From Saccharospirillum sp. (lineage in GTDB: Bacteria; Pseudomonadota; Gammaproteobacteria; Pseudomonadales; Natronospirillaceae), in assembly GCA_018402545.1 (NCBI GenBank), contig JAGYIL010000003.1, positions 186,001 through 250,000 of the forward strand: a stretch of 64,000 bases of DNA, written 5' to 3'. The notes beneath the pieces were generated by a model that was given only the letters and a program-made list of their open reading frames with translations, did not search any database and was not told where the DNA came from. The stretch's first letter is position 1. Each line of letters begins with the position of its first letter. The position numbers and the translations under genes were made by a program. Shown one piece after another: positions 1-10,004 of the stretch.

Positions 1-566
1 GGGTCAGGGAGGTACTCAACACGCGTCTGCTGGCTGCAATCTTACCGGAGTGCGAATGCGAGCCAGAGAGACCGGGTCACCGACCTCAATGTTCCAGTTT
101 TTTATTGTGGTTAGTCGGGGAAAACCGACACGGCCGTTTACCTCTATGGGAACGATCCGGCACCGTGTTATCCCGCATCGGAGTGAGCTTGCGAGCCGTT
201 TATAGTTTTAATGGCCTGCGACGACTCCAGAACGCCGGGCCTTAGAATACCCCGCAGTCTGCTTTATCTCAATTCAGTTTAGCCTGCCTTGTCCGGTTTC
301 GCCTGCTCCTTTAGTGGTATCCCGATAAAGTTGCCCAGCTCCGACTCGTTGAAGGTCACCAGCGGCCTTTGGACTTGCACCGACTTCAATAGCCAGCCAG
401 TATGACGTTACCAGGCCGGGCTTAACGGCAACTGAATACTCAGCGAGCGGGTACACCGATCCCGGTATCTGGAAAGCAGTAACAACAATAAAAACAGGAT
501 GGACAGCCGATACAACGCCAGGCGTTGTACAGCGAGCAGGGTCCATCAGGCAATTGAGGGATACAC
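1..566. other. Leader region upstream of pntAB, no gene seen
   Basis: I see no convincing coding region here. Short open frames lack a ribosome binding site and read as non-protein-like sequence. The stretch must hold the pntA promoter, which I could not place with confidence. The one clear structure is the palindrome at 511-529, listed separately. Confidence 0.5.
511..529. promoter_or_regulatory. Perfect palindrome upstream of pntA
   Basis: TACAACGCC and GGCGTTGTA flank a single A, so nine base pairs are perfectly symmetrical. The site ends 37 bp before the pntA start. An operator for a dimeric regulator is the simplest reading, but a 5' leader hairpin is also possible. No regulator is encoded next to it. 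Confidence 0.4.
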
Positions 567-2159
567 ATGTCGCTAACCCTAGCTGTTCCCGTTGACCGGG
601 CTCCGGGTGAAACCCGGGTTCCAGTCACGCCCGATACCACCCGTAAACTGATCGATCTGGGGTTTACTGTCCTCATAGAACCTGGTGCCGGAACCAGGGC
701 ACAATTTGCAGATACCCTCTATGAACAGGCAGGCGCAGAACTCGAAGCCGATGTAACCCGGCTGTATCAACGCGCCGATGTACTGTTGAAGATCAACGGC
801 CCCCAGGCGCAAGCAGAAGGCCTGTCTGGCAGTGAACTTGAAGCCCTGGGCAGTACCCCTGAGAAGGCGAAAACCTGGATATCCTTCCTGGCGCCCGGTC
901 AAAACGCGCCCCTGCTTGAACAATTCAACAACCAGCACGCTACAGCACTGTCACTCGATGCCATTCCCCGGATTTCCCGTGCCCAAAAAATGGATGTACT
1001 CAGTTCAATGGCCAACATCGCCGGGTACCGGGCCGTAATTGAAGCCGCCAATCAGTTCGGTCGCTTCTTTACCGGCCAGATTACGGCGGCGGGCAAGATC
1101 CCCCCGGCCAAGGTGCTGGTCATCGGTGCCGGGGTTGCCGGGCTGGCCGCCATTGGTGCGGCCAAGAGCCTTGGCGCCATCGTGCGCGCCTTCGACACCC
1201 GCAAAGAGGTTAAGGAACAGGTAGAGTCCATGGGCGGTGAGTTTCTCACCATTGAACTTGAAGAAGACGGCGCCGGTACGGGCGGCTACGCCAAGGAAAT
1301 GTCGCAGGCGTTTATCGATGCGGAAATGGCTCTGTTTATGGAACAGGCAAAAGAGGTGGACATTATCATCACCACCGCCCTGATTCCGGGCAAGCCAGCA
1401 CCCAAGCTGATCACCGAGGCCATGGTTGAGGCCATGCAGCCCGGCAGCGTGGTGGTTGACCTGGCGGCACCCAACGGTGGCAATTGCGAATGCACGGTGA
1501 AAGACGAGATCGTGAAGGCGCACGATGTTACCGTCATCGGTTTTACTAACCTGGCCGCCCGGGCCGCCACCCAGGCCAGCCAGCTGCTGGCGAACAATCT
1601 GTGGCGCTTGCTGGAACACCTCTGTCCAAATAAAGATGGCCAACTGGTCATTGATCTGACCGACGAGATCACCCGCGGTTGCACCGTGGTGCATGGCGGC
1701 GATATCACCTGGCCACCGCCACCGCCCAAACTCTCTGCGGCGCCCAAACCGGCCGCCTCTTCAGTCCCCAAAACAGCTGAAGAGCCGGCAACCGCTCCGC
1801 GTAAAGCCCGACCGATCGCACTCTATTGGCTGATCGCCGGCGCCCTGATACTGGGGCTGGGCGCGGTCGCACCGGCTGATTTTGTCAGCCATTTCACGGT
1901 CTTTGTGCTGGCGATTTTCATCGGCTGGCAGGTCATCTGGAACGTGAGCCATTCACTGCATACACCGCTAATGAGTGTCACCAATGCGATCTCCGGCATC
2001 ATCATTCTGGGCGCCCTGCTGCAAATCAGCGGCAGTGGCTCCTGGCTGGTCAGCGTACTGGCGACCATCAGCGTACTGGTCGCCAGCATTAACATAGCGG
2101 GCGGTTTCTATGTCACCCGACGAATGCTGAACATGTTCCGCAAAGGAGACCCGTCATGA
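567..2159 (+). CDS. pntA: NAD(P) transhydrogenase subunit alpha
   Basis: Alpha subunit of the proton-translocating transhydrogenase, which couples hydride transfer between NADH and NADP+ to the proton gradient in the inner membrane. At 530 aa it is the single-chain form, like E. coli PntA (510 aa), not the split PntAA/PntAB type. The NAD-binding domain shows [20 protein letters not shown], a GxGxxG Rossmann motif near residue 175. A Pro/Ala-rich linker (about 385-415, starting WPPPPP) leads to four hydrophobic C-terminal segments. The ATG follows GAGGG. Its stop overlaps the pntB start as ATGA, so the two subunits are translationally coupled. Identification is firm from length, motif and partner. 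Confidence 0.97.
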   Translation: MSLTLAVPVDRAPGETRVPVTPDTTRKLIDLGFTVLIEPGAGTRAQFADTLYEQAGAELEADVTRLYQRADVLLKINGPQAQAEGLSGSELEALGSTPEKAKTWISFLAPGQNAPLLEQFNNQHATALSLDAIPRISRAQKMDVLSSMANIAGYRAVIEAANQFGRFFTGQITAAGKIPPAKVLVIGAGVAGLAAIGAAKSLGAIVRAFDTRKEVKEQVESMGGEFLTIELEEDGAGTGGYAKEMSQAFIDAEMALFMEQAKEVDIIITTALIPGKPAPKLITEAMVEAMQPGSVVVDLAAPNGGNCECTVKDEIVKAHDVTVIGFTNLAARAATQASQLLANNLWRLLEHLCPNKDGQLVIDLTDEITRGCTVVHGGDITWPPPPPKLSAAPKPAASSVPKTAEEPATAPRKARPIALYWLIAGALILGLGAVAPADFVSHFTVFVLAIFIGWQVIWNVSHSLHTPLMSVTNAISGIIILGALLQISGSGSWLVSVLATISVLVASINIAGGFYVTRRMLNMFRKGDPS

Positions 2160-3541
2160 CTGGCTTATTGTCGATGGCCTATCTGCTGGCCGGGGTGTTT
2201 TTCATTCTGTCACTGGGCGGGCTGAGCTCCCAGGAAACGGCCCGGCGCGGCAACAATTACGGCATCGCCGGTATGGTGATCGCCATTGTCGCGACGGTGG
2301 CATCTGCGTCCGTCGGGGCTTACCTCGTACTGGCGATTGCCGTCGCCATTGGAGCTGCCATAGGTCTGTGGCTGGCATCACGGGTGGAAATGACCGCCAT
2401 GCCGCAACTGGTGGCCCTACTGCACAGCTTTGTCGGCCTGGCGGCGGTACTGATCGGCTGGGCGGCCTATCTGGACCCCAGATCTCAGTTAACGGGCGCT
2501 GAAAAAGTCATTCACAATACCGAGATCTACCTTGGCATCTTTATCGGCGCCATCACCCTTACCGGCTCCTGGGCAGCCTACGGCAAGCTGCAGGGCATCC
2601 TGTCGAGCAAACCACTGGCATTGCCGGGACGTCACGTGATGAATGCCGCTGCGATCGTCGTATCCCTGTTAATGCTGATCCTATTTGCACCCGATGGTCA
2701 TGGCTCGGGCGATGCCACCATGCTGCTGCTGATGACGCTGATCGCGCTGCTGCTCGGCGCCCACCTGGTTGCTGCCATCGGCGGGGCTGATATGCCGGTG
2801 GTCATCTCGATGCTGAACAGCTATTCCGGCTGGGCCGCGGCGGCTACTGGCTTCATGCTGGGTAACGATCTGCTGATCATCACCGGTGCACTGGTCGGTT
2901 CTTCCGGTGCGATTCTCAGTTACATCATGTGCCGGGCGATGAACCGGTCGTTCATCAGTGTCATTCTGGGTGGCTTTGGTACCGATTCCGGTTCCAGCGC
3001 GGACGATGAAGACTATGGCGAAGCACGCAGCGCCTCGGCCGATGAGGTAGCGAGCTGGCTGCGGGACGCCGATTCCGTGGTAATCGCCCCCGGCTTCGGC
3101 ATGGCCGTCGCTCACGCCCAGCAGGCCGTCGCTGAGCTCACCTCCACGTTGCGCAAACAAGGCAAAACAGTGCGCTTTGCGATTCATCCGGTGGCAGGTC
3201 GGTTGCCGGGGCACATGAACGTGCTGCTGGCCGAGGCCAACGTCCCTTATGACATCGTGCTGGAAATGGATGAGATCAACGATGATCTGCCGAAAACCGA
3301 CGTAGTACTGGTCATTGGCGCTAACGACATTTGCAACCCGGATGCTCAGGAAAAACCAGGCTCGCCCATCGCCGGCATGCCGGTACTGGAGGTCTGGCAC
3401 GCGCACCAGGTAGTGATACTGAAGCGCTCAATGGCAACAGGTTATGCGGGAGTCAGCAACCCGCTGTTCTATCGCGACAACAGCAGCATGCTGTTCGGCG
3501 ATGCCAAGGAAAGCGTGCAGGCTCTGGTCAGCAAGCTTTGA
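2156..3541 (+). CDS. pntB: NAD(P) transhydrogenase subunit beta
   Basis: Membrane and NADP-binding subunit of the transhydrogenase. The 461 aa match the usual length (E. coli PntB 462). Residues 1-260 are strongly hydrophobic with about nine transmembrane helices. The C-terminal third is the soluble NADP(H)-binding domain, with [14 protein letters not shown], the [13 protein letters not shown] segment and the terminal [11 protein letters not shown] loop, all typical of the family. The start codon overlaps the pntA stop. With PntA it would supply NADPH for biosynthesis and redox defence. No further gene follows on this strand, and a strong hairpin lies just after the stop. Confidence 0.97.
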   Translation: MTGLLSMAYLLAGVFFILSLGGLSSQETARRGNNYGIAGMVIAIVATVASASVGAYLVLAIAVAIGAAIGLWLASRVEMTAMPQLVALLHSFVGLAAVLIGWAAYLDPRSQLTGAEKVIHNTEIYLGIFIGAITLTGSWAAYGKLQGILSSKPLALPGRHVMNAAAIVVSLLMLILFAPDGHGSGDATMLLLMTLIALLLGAHLVAAIGGADMPVVISMLNSYSGWAAAATGFMLGNDLLIITGALVGSSGAILSYIMCRAMNRSFISVILGGFGTDSGSSADDEDYGEARSASADEVASWLRDADSVVIAPGFGMAVAHAQQAVAELTSTLRKQGKTVRFAIHPVAGRLPGHMNVLLAEANVPYDIVLEMDEINDDLPKTDVVLVIGANDICNPDAQEKPGSPIAGMPVLEVWHAHQVVILKRSMATGYAGVSNPLFYRDNSSMLFGDAKESVQALVSKL

Positions 3542-3544
3542 TCC

Positions 3545-3571
3545 AACCCGGGGCCTTGTCGGCCCCGGGTT
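3545..3571. terminator. Hairpin between convergent pntB and the next gene
   Basis: AACCCGGGGCC and GGCCCCGGGTT form a perfect 11-bp stem with a 5-nt loop, starting 3 bp after the pntB stop and touching the stop codon of the convergent gene. No U-tract follows on either strand, so it may block 3' decay or stop both transcripts only weakly. Confidence 0.55.
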
Positions 3572-4035
3572 CAGGCCGCACCCTGTTTGCGAGCCAGTAA
3601 TTTGGTCAGCACCCGGGATACCTGAGTGCGCCCTTCTGCATTGATCATCAGCGCCTTGGGCGTCAGCCCTTCAAGATCGGGGTTTGGTGTTGCCAGCCAG
3701 GCCTGAGCACCATCAACACTGCCCAGTGCATTACAGGCATGCAACACCAGCTTGCTGATGTCATCCACCATGCTTTGTGCGGGCGGTTCTTCCGACAAAT
3801 CCATCCCGATCAACTGCGCATCCGGTATGGCCTGCTGGACCTGCGATTTGGCGTATTCCAGCACCTGAGTCACGCTGGCGCCTTCCCGGCTGAAGTGAAT
3901 CGAGAACTCACCGCTTGGGTTCGACCCCAGGCCCTCGATGGTAAAATCCGACCCTGGCATCTGCCCGGCAACGGCTGCCGCATCAACCGCAGCCGAGTCC
4001 GGCAACTGAAATGTCAGTGAAAAATGGTGCAGCAT
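3571..4035 (-). CDS. Uncharacterised protein with MbcA/ParS/Xre-type (DUF2384) C-terminus
   Basis: 154 aa. The last 50 residues (SVDGAQAWLATPNPDLEG, then LTPKALMINAEGR) resemble the toxin-binding domain of MbcA/ParS/Xre antitoxins (DUF2384), whose signature is an AxxWLxxPNPxL-GxTPxxLL pattern. The first 90 residues are not an Xre helix-turn-helix. They read as alternating strands and helices (HFSLTFQLP; FSIHFSREGASVTQVLEYA) that could be a small alpha/beta sandwich. No RES or other toxin gene is adjacent: pntB converges on it, and a divergent KAS III gene lies upstream beyond a repeat element. It may be a domesticated antitoxin-like regulator. The domain call is by eye and function is unknown. 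Confidence 0.6.
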   Translation of the reverse strand: MLHHFSLTFQLPDSAAVDAAAVAGQMPGSDFTIEGLGSNPSGEFSIHFSREGASVTQVLEYAKSQVQQAIPDAQLIGMDLSEEPPAQSMVDDISKLVLHACNALGSVDGAQAWLATPNPDLEGLTPKALMINAEGRTQVSRVLTKLLARKQGAA

Positions 4036-4257
4036 GTCAGCCTTCTTATAATCGTGAGCACCCCTAAAGCATACCCAAACTGACCGGGCTTTGAAAAACT
4101 TTCACGGATGGCCTTGTTTAGCCCGCCATCAACCCGCCAACACTGACCAAACCCAGGTGGGCTGCTACACTTCTGGCCACTGCGCAAAGCTCAAAGTTGT
4201 GAGGTTGCACCAACCTGGCTCCGGTTACCTAGTATCCATTGCCGGGAATCCGTGCCT

Positions 4258-4358
4258 GCTACCACTTAGGCCTATCCGGTGTCGGCGTAAACCCATCCAT
4301 GGGGCCTAGGCTTCGGCACCCATGCCTCAGACTACCCCGGATAGGCCTAACTGGCAGC
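4258..4358. repeat. Intergenic inverted-repeat element 1 (reverse core)
   Basis: First of eight related elements in this window. The arms are 4258-4279 and 4337-4358; their inner 14 bp pair perfectly (TTAGGCCTATCCGG with CCGGATAGGCCTAA). The core holds CCCATCCATGGGG and GGCTTCGGCACCCATGCC and matches the cores of the elements at 46.0 and 18.4 kb in reverse orientation. It lies between two divergent genes, just upstream of the promoter of the KAS III gene. Its arms are shorter than those of the other copies. No coding capacity. Confidence 0.8.
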
Positions 4359-4371
4359 TGACACTCGAATG

Positions 4372-4402
4372 TTGCCAATGACTTATCTTGAGCTCCTATA
4401 AT
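4372..4402 (+). promoter_or_regulatory. Candidate sigma-70 promoter for the KAS III gene
   Basis: TTGCCA (4372-4377) and a perfect TATAAT (4397-4402) are separated by 19 bp, longer than optimal. The predicted start would give a leader of about 24 nt carrying AAGGA at 4420-4424 before the ATG at 4433. The call rests mainly on the perfect -10 box. Confidence 0.5.
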
Positions 4403-4432
4403 CAAATTGTTTGCTCGAAAAAGGATCACTTT

Positions 4433-5563
4433 ATGTCTGCCAATGACTCCGTCGTAATCAGTGGCGCTGGTCTCTGGACGCCTGAAAACGTGCTTACTAA
4501 CACAGAGTTGGTGCAGGTACTGAACGAATATGCCGATAAGTTCAATGACGAGCATGCCAGCGAAATAGAAGCGGGCACCCTTGAGCCAGTCGCCAAGTCC
4601 GACCCCGATTTCATCACCAAAGCCAGCGGCATCCGCCAGCGTTACGTCTATGTCAAAGATGGCATTATGGACGTCGATCGCATGCGCCCGCGAATTCAGG
4701 AGCGCCCCGATGACGAACTGAGTCACCAGGGGGAGATGGCCGTTGCTGCCGCCAGAAAGGCACTTGCCGCCGCCAATAAAAGCGCCGCTGATATTGATGC
4801 CGTGATCGTCAGTTGCGCCTACACCCAGCGCTCCTATCCGGCCATTGCAATTGAAGTACAGGCCGAGCTCGGCATCGAGGGCTTCGGTTTCGATATGCTC
4901 GTTGCCTGCTCAGCGGCCACCTTTGCCCTGCACCGCGCCTACGAGATGGTTAAAGCAGGAACGGCCAGAGCGGTACTGGTCATCAACCCGGAACTCACCT
5001 CACCCCAGGTGAACTACCGTGACCGCGACAGCCACTTCATTTTCGGCGATGTTGCCACCGCCATGGTGGTAGAACGGGGTGACACGGCCGATGCCGATCA
5101 TGTGTACGACATACTGGGCATCAAGGCCAAGACCGTCTATTCGAACAACATTCGATCCAACTTCGGTTATGTCTCCCGCGCTTTCGAATCCGACCCCTTC
5201 GGCCCCGACAAACTCTTCCATCAGGAAGGCCGCAAGGTCTTCAAGGAAGTCTGCCCGATGGCCGCTGATCACCTGGCAGCGCAAATTGAAGCCGTGGGTG
5301 CCGACATCGGCCAGGTTCGGCGCTGGTGGTTGCACCAGGCCAATATCAACATGAACCAGTTAATCACCAAGCGTCTGCTGGGCCATGTCGGCACACAGGA
5401 CGAAGCACCGATCGTACTCGACGAGTATGCAAACACGGCATCAGCCGGTTCGATAATTGCCTTCAACCTGCATCATCAGGATCTTAAATCCGGCGATCTG
5501 GGGGTGATTTGCTCGTTTGGGGCGGGATATTCGATTGGTAGCCTTGCCTTGCGCAAGCGTTAA
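4433..5563 (+). CDS. Beta-ketoacyl-ACP synthase III-like enzyme (FabH superfamily)
   Basis: 376 aa, longer than E. coli FabH (317 aa). It has an N-terminal insertion of about 60 residues before KASGIRQRYV, typical of the FabH-like group that includes Pseudomonas PA3286, which condenses medium-chain acyl-CoA with malonyl-ACP. The KAS III triad is visible: Cys159 in VACSAATFA, His301 in WLHQANINMN and Asn334 in EYANTASAGS. I chose the ATG preceded by AAGGA; the upstream TTG at 4388 has no such site. It stands alone, with no fab genes nearby, which fits a shunt of fatty-acid intermediates rather than the housekeeping FabH. The substrate is not readable from sequence. Confidence 0.85.
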   Translation: MSANDSVVISGAGLWTPENVLTNTELVQVLNEYADKFNDEHASEIEAGTLEPVAKSDPDFITKASGIRQRYVYVKDGIMDVDRMRPRIQERPDDELSHQGEMAVAAARKALAAANKSAADIDAVIVSCAYTQRSYPAIAIEVQAELGIEGFGFDMLVACSAATFALHRAYEMVKAGTARAVLVINPELTSPQVNYRDRDSHFIFGDVATAMVVERGDTADADHVYDILGIKAKTVYSNNIRSNFGYVSRAFESDPFGPDKLFHQEGRKVFKEVCPMAADHLAAQIEAVGADIGQVRRWWLHQANINMNQLITKRLLGHVGTQDEAPIVLDEYANTASAGSIIAFNLHHQDLKSGDLGVICSFGAGYSIGSLALRKR

Positions 5564-5661
5564 TTTCAGTAGGTAATGCGTCCACGACAAGTTTCTGGTG
5601 GATTCAAGCACTTGCTAACACATGCTAGGTATTACGAAAGAATTGTTTGGCAGGAAACCAA

Positions 5662-5774
5662 GTGCTGGCTGCCGGGTAGGCTTATCCGGGGAAGTCCGCA
5701 ACATGGATGTTGCGGTCTAGGCCCCATGGACGGGTCCACGCCGACCCCGGATAAGCCTACCCGGCGGCCGGCAC
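5662..5774. repeat. Intergenic inverted-repeat element 2
   Basis: The 30-bp arms 5662-5691 and 5745-5774 pair almost perfectly; the innermost 18 bp are exact. The core begins with CCGCAACATGGATGTTGCGG, itself a perfect 9-bp hairpin with a GG loop, then continues CTAGGCCCCATGGACGGG. It sits between convergent genes (KAS III and the thioredoxin-TPR gene) and may help end both transcripts. The core matches the elements at 37.5 and 58.1 kb in the same orientation. Confidence 0.85.
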
Positions 5775-5789
5775 GAATACTCGCCACAG

Positions 5790-6668
5790 TCAGTAGAGCA
5801 ACGTAAACAGCTGGCGCTGGTATTTGACGGCCGTTGGGTCGCCTTTGCCCAGGCTGTTGACGATGTCGAGGAAGGTTTTGCGGGCTTCGCCGTCCTTGAA
5901 GGTTTTATCTTTGCGCAGAATGCCCAGCAGGGTATCCAGCGCGTCGGCGTGGCGGTTGATCTGGCTGTATTGGACCGCCAGCTCATAGGCCAGCTCCAGA
6001 TTATCCGGGTCTGCGTCCCGTTTGCTTTGCAACTCCTGAATCTCCGGTGACTCGGCAGCCTGGTGCAACAGCGTCAGTCGGGATTTCAGCGCCGCGTATT
6101 CCGGCTCGGTTTGCTCCGTCATGGTCATTTTATCGAGAATCGCTTCGGCGTCTTCAGCACGGTGCAAAGCGACGTAGACATCGGCCAGGGCGAACGCAAT
6201 GGCGGTTTCTCCATCACTTAGAGTGTAAGCCTCGCGCAGCAGTGGCAGGGCCTCATCGAGCTTGCCTTGCGCGTGCAACGCCTGCGCCTGATCCAGCAGG
6301 CTATCCCAGGGCTTGGGCAGGTACTTCTCAAGGCGCTCCCGAATGGCAGATTCCGGCTCCGCCCCCATAAAGGCATCGACCGGCTGGCCATTCACAATCA
6401 GCGCCACCGTTGGCAGGCTGCGAACCCCGAACTGGGCCACAATGTTGGGCTGTTCATCCGCATTGACCTTGGCTAACAGAAACTGCCCCTGGTATTCGGC
6501 CGCCAGCTTTTCAAGAATCGGCATCAGTGCCTTGCAGGGCGCACACCACTCTGCCCAGAAATCCATGACCACCAGCCGACGCTGGGATTCCTCCACCATG
6601 ACATGCTGGAAGTTCTGTTCGGTTACGACCACCACGTTGCCGGCATCTTGCCCGTATACTTCGTTCAT
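5790..6668 (-). CDS. cnoX: Thioredoxin-TPR protein of the CnoX (YbbN) type
   Basis: 292 aa, near E. coli CnoX (284 aa). Residues 1-115 are a thioredoxin fold with FWAEWCAPCK, placing redox cysteines at 42 and 45, and the cis-Pro segment SLPTVAL. Residues 120-285 are helical TPR-like repeats (LDQAQALHAQGKLDEALPLL). CnoX is a holdase chaperone that also protects cysteines and passes substrates to GroEL and DnaK. E. coli CnoX lacks the first active-site Cys; this copy keeps both, as alphaproteobacterial homologues do, so it may be an active reductase. There is no signal peptide, so it is cytoplasmic. GAGGG precedes the ATG. Confidence 0.85.
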   Translation of the reverse strand: MNEVYGQDAGNVVVVTEQNFQHVMVEESQRRLVVMDFWAEWCAPCKALMPILEKLAAEYQGQFLLAKVNADEQPNIVAQFGVRSLPTVALIVNGQPVDAFMGAEPESAIRERLEKYLPKPWDSLLDQAQALHAQGKLDEALPLLREAYTLSDGETAIAFALADVYVALHRAEDAEAILDKMTMTEQTEPEYAALKSRLTLLHQAAESPEIQELQSKRDADPDNLELAYELAVQYSQINRHADALDTLLGILRKDKTFKDGEARKTFLDIVNSLGKGDPTAVKYQRQLFTLLY

Positions 6669-6925
6669 AACACCCTCGTGTTCAAAACTGGCTTTATCAC
6701 CCCATTATTGGGACATCACCGCATTTCGCAATACCGGGGTTTCCACGAGAGCACCCGGGATGCCATGACAGCGGCGCGGCCGACCGTTACAATCCCTGTC
6801 TTCACAGACTCCCGCTGCCGGCGCTGACCGGTTTACCGTGGAATTTGAGCCTCATTCGAGTCCGGGCCGGTATCGACATGCTATTCCATAGCCGGTTCAC
6901 TATGCATCGTCATCAGGAGCGCAGT

Positions 6926-9865
6926 ATGAAACGTGGTGTTCTCATCGCCATCACAACCGGGGTTATCGTAGCCCTGGCCAGCGCAGGTCTGGTTGTAACC
7001 AGTGCCTCAAACGACGGGGCGGAGAATCCGTCGAACATCGTTGTCAGTGAACGGGAAGACCGGATATTCCATCAATACGAGCTCGAAAACGGACTCAAGG
7101 TTGTACTGGTATCCGATGAAGACGCCGAGGTTGCCGCTGCTGCCCTGAACGTCAGCGTTGGCTCCTGGAGCAACCCGGCCGACTTGCCTGGCCTGGCGCA
7201 CTTTCTGGAACACATGCTGTTTCTGGGTACCGAGAAGTACCCGAATGCCGACGAGTACCATCAGTTTATTGAACAAAACGGCGGCAACCACAATGCGTAT
7301 ACTGCCGATGAAAACACCCTCTACTACTTTGATATCGATGCCGATCACCTTGAGCCGGCACTGGACCGGCTCGCGCAGTTTTTCATCGCCCCCCTGTTCG
7401 ACGCCAGCTACATAGAGCGGGAAATCAACGCCGTACAATCCGAGTTTACCGCTAGCCTGCAAGACGATAACCGGCGCCGTGAAGACGCCGTGCGCGAACT
7501 GGTTAACCCCGAGCATCCGGCGGCCAATCTGGCCATCGGCAATGCCCAAACGCTCGATAACGACCAATTGCGCGACCGGATGCAGGCATTCTATCGTGAG
7601 CACTATGTGGCAAACCGCCTGTCACTGGCCGTGGTGGGCCCTCAGGATATAGATACACTGAAAGACTGGGTCGATGCTCGTTTCAATCAGATACGCTCGA
7701 TCTCCTCAGAACCGCTGCAACTGGAGGTTCCCCAGTTCCGCACCAGCCAGCTGCCCATGCTGATCGAGGTAGAGCCGCGTCGTGAAAGCAGACTGCTTCA
7801 GTTCCGGTTCCCGGTCCCTGCAACCGTGGCAGAGCTCGACACCAAGCCCTACACCTATCTGGCAAGTCTGCTTGACCACCAGGGGCCTGGCACCCTGTTC
7901 GAAGCGCTTAAGGAACGTGGCTGGGCAGACGGAATTTCGGCTCGCGCACCCGGCACCAGCCGCAATCCGGATATCTTCACCATCGCCTTGCAACTGACTC
8001 CTGAAGGCATGGCCAACTGGCAAAGCGTCGCGACGCTGATGTTCAGCTACCTGCAAACCATCGAGCAGGAAGGCCTGAACGAGTGGCGCTATGAAGAACT
8101 GCAGACCATCAACCAGATCAACTTTGAATTCGCGGAACAGGTATCCCCCACAGCCACAGCCCAGCATCTGGCAACCCGGCTGATGCACTTCCCGCCCGAC
8201 CAGTTACTGGTGGGCCCTTACCAGCTGGCGCAATTCGACGCAGAGTCAATCCAGCGTTGGCTGTCTTATTTGCAACCGGATAACGCCCTGGTCGTATTGA
8301 TGGCGCCGGACGTGGAAACAGACACCGTCAGCGAATGGTACGAAACCCCCTACAAGGCCACCCCGCTGTCGGGCTCGGTGGTCGCCGAATGGCGTGCGCC
8401 CGAGCAGGACAACAACCTGACATTGCCAGAAGAGAATCTGTTTATACCGGAAGACCTGACCGTTCTGCCCTTTGCCGGACGCCAGAGCGACCTGATCAAC
8501 AACACGCCCCTGATCATTGAACAGGGGCCAGGCTTGTCCGTTTGGTTTGAACAGGATGAAACCTTCAGAACGTCTAAACTTGATATTACGGTCATGATGG
8601 AATCACCCGAAGCCAATGCCAGCGCCCGCAACGCCATTGCAACGCAGCTACTCATCGACCTGGTCGACGACGGCATGACCGATTTTCGTTATGACGCCGG
8701 TCGGGCAGGCTCCGGTTATGGCCTGTCATCGTCGAAGCGTGGTCTGCAAATGCGGCTCTATGGTTACAGCGATCGGCTACACGTATTACTCGACACTCTG
8801 CTGGTGGAACTGACTGACCCGGGCGTGAGCCAGTCCCGGTTTGAACAGCTAAAATCCGATCTCCAGCGGCGGCTGCGCAATACGCGTGAAGACCCGGTCC
8901 TGAACCAGATGGTGCGGCAGCTGAACACGGCACTGATCCGTGATTCCAGAACACCGGAAGCCCTGCTGGAAGCGCTTGAAGACCTGACGCTCGACGACGT
9001 GCTCGCACACCGCGATGCGCTGCTGAACAATCAGACCATGACAATGCTGATTCACGGCAACCAGACCGAAGAGGGTGCCCTGCAACTGGCTAATCGCATC
9101 AGCGCCATGATCCCGCCCAGTGCCGATATCGACCCGGTAAGGGCCGAAGTTGCCGCCCTGCCCAGCCGGCGCTATCGCCATGAAATGGCCATCGATCACA
9201 ACGACAGTGCCCTGCTCGGCTACTATCAGGGTCAGGACAGCAGCCTGCGCGAGCGTGCTCTTTTTGCCTTGCTGGGCCGCACCATGAGCGCGCCCTATTT
9301 TGCGGAAATGCGCACCGAGGAACAGCTGGGTTACATCGTTTTCAGCCAGAACTTCATGGCGGAAGATCTGCCCGGCCTGATTGTCTACATTCAATCACCC
9401 GACACGGACCCAGCCTTGTTGCAGCTGTTTTCAGACCGGTTCATGAACCGCTATCTGCAACAACTGCGCAGTCTCGACAGCGATGAGTTTAACCGTTACA
9501 AGGCAGGCCTGATCAACGATCTGACCACCCCGGAACAGAACCTCTATGAACTTAGCCAGACTTACTGGCAGGCCATCATGGACGGGAATCCGAACTTCAA
9601 TACGCGCCGGCGTCTCGCGTCGGCTGTTGAGGCAATCAGTCTCGATGGCTTTACCCGTTTCTTTGAAAATCAGATGCTCAGAGACGACGCAAAACGCCTG
9701 GTTCTGCATCAGGTCGGCCGGGGTATGGAAGAAGAGTACACAGAAAACGGCACCAACCTGGTGGGCTTTTACACGGCAGACAATGTGCAAACCATTCAGG
9801 AAGCCAGCCGCTGGATTACACCAACCTTTAACAATCTGCCCGAGCGTTTGGATCCTATCCAATAG
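6926..9865 (+). CDS. ptrA: Pitrilysin-type M16 zinc metallopeptidase
   Basis: 979 aa, near E. coli protease III (962 aa). It starts at an ATG six bases after AGGAG, with a signal peptide (MKRGVLIAITTGVIVALASA), so it should be periplasmic. The inverted zinc motif HFLEH lies at residues 92-96, with the downstream glutamate region EREINAVQSEF. The N-terminal active half is followed by inactive M16 repeats, including RTEEQLGYIVFSQ, a conserved pitrilysin/insulysin segment. It would degrade peptides and small proteins. The gene is isolated: divergent from cnoX and convergent with the kinase-like gene. Confidence 0.93.
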   Translation: MKRGVLIAITTGVIVALASAGLVVTSASNDGAENPSNIVVSEREDRIFHQYELENGLKVVLVSDEDAEVAAAALNVSVGSWSNPADLPGLAHFLEHMLFLGTEKYPNADEYHQFIEQNGGNHNAYTADENTLYYFDIDADHLEPALDRLAQFFIAPLFDASYIEREINAVQSEFTASLQDDNRRREDAVRELVNPEHPAANLAIGNAQTLDNDQLRDRMQAFYREHYVANRLSLAVVGPQDIDTLKDWVDARFNQIRSISSEPLQLEVPQFRTSQLPMLIEVEPRRESRLLQFRFPVPATVAELDTKPYTYLASLLDHQGPGTLFEALKERGWADGISARAPGTSRNPDIFTIALQLTPEGMANWQSVATLMFSYLQTIEQEGLNEWRYEELQTINQINFEFAEQVSPTATAQHLATRLMHFPPDQLLVGPYQLAQFDAESIQRWLSYLQPDNALVVLMAPDVETDTVSEWYETPYKATPLSGSVVAEWRAPEQDNNLTLPEENLFIPEDLTVLPFAGRQSDLINNTPLIIEQGPGLSVWFEQDETFRTSKLDITVMMESPEANASARNAIATQLLIDLVDDGMTDFRYDAGRAGSGYGLSSSKRGLQMRLYGYSDRLHVLLDTLLVELTDPGVSQSRFEQLKSDLQRRLRNTREDPVLNQMVRQLNTALIRDSRTPEALLEALEDLTLDDVLAHRDALLNNQTMTMLIHGNQTEEGALQLANRISAMIPPSADIDPVRAEVAALPSRRYRHEMAIDHNDSALLGYYQGQDSSLRERALFALLGRTMSAPYFAEMRTEEQLGYIVFSQNFMAEDLPGLIVYIQSPDTDPALLQLFSDRFMNRYLQQLRSLDSDEFNRYKAGLINDLTTPEQNLYELSQTYWQAIMDGNPNFNTRRRLASAVEAISLDGFTRFFENQMLRDDAKRLVLHQVGRGMEEEYTENGTNLVGFYTADNVQTIQEASRWITPTFNNLPERLDPIQ

Positions 9866-9875
9866 CGCAGCTGTG

Positions 9876-9909
9876 GCTGGGTGCCAGGCAGGTCTGCCCG
9901 GCATCCAGC
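9876..9909. terminator. Hairpin after the M16 protease gene
   Basis: GCTGGGTGCCAGGCAG and CTGCCCGGCATCCAGC form a 16-bp stem (two G-U type mismatches) with a 2-nt loop, beginning 10 bp after the stop codon. Only a weak T-rich run (GCTTGCTGTTG) follows, so termination efficiency is uncertain. Confidence 0.55.
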
Positions 9910-10004
9910 GCTTGCTGTTGTGACTGAAAACACAGGTAATCGGTTTCTGGGTTACTCACCGTACTAAAAGACTCAGAAGGCAGTTTTTTGGACCTTGCCT
10001 TCAT

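Noticed and set aside
1005-1694. A 229-codon open frame on the minus strand inside pntA
   Set aside because: It is antisense to the well-conserved NAD-binding domain and its translation has no protein-like features.
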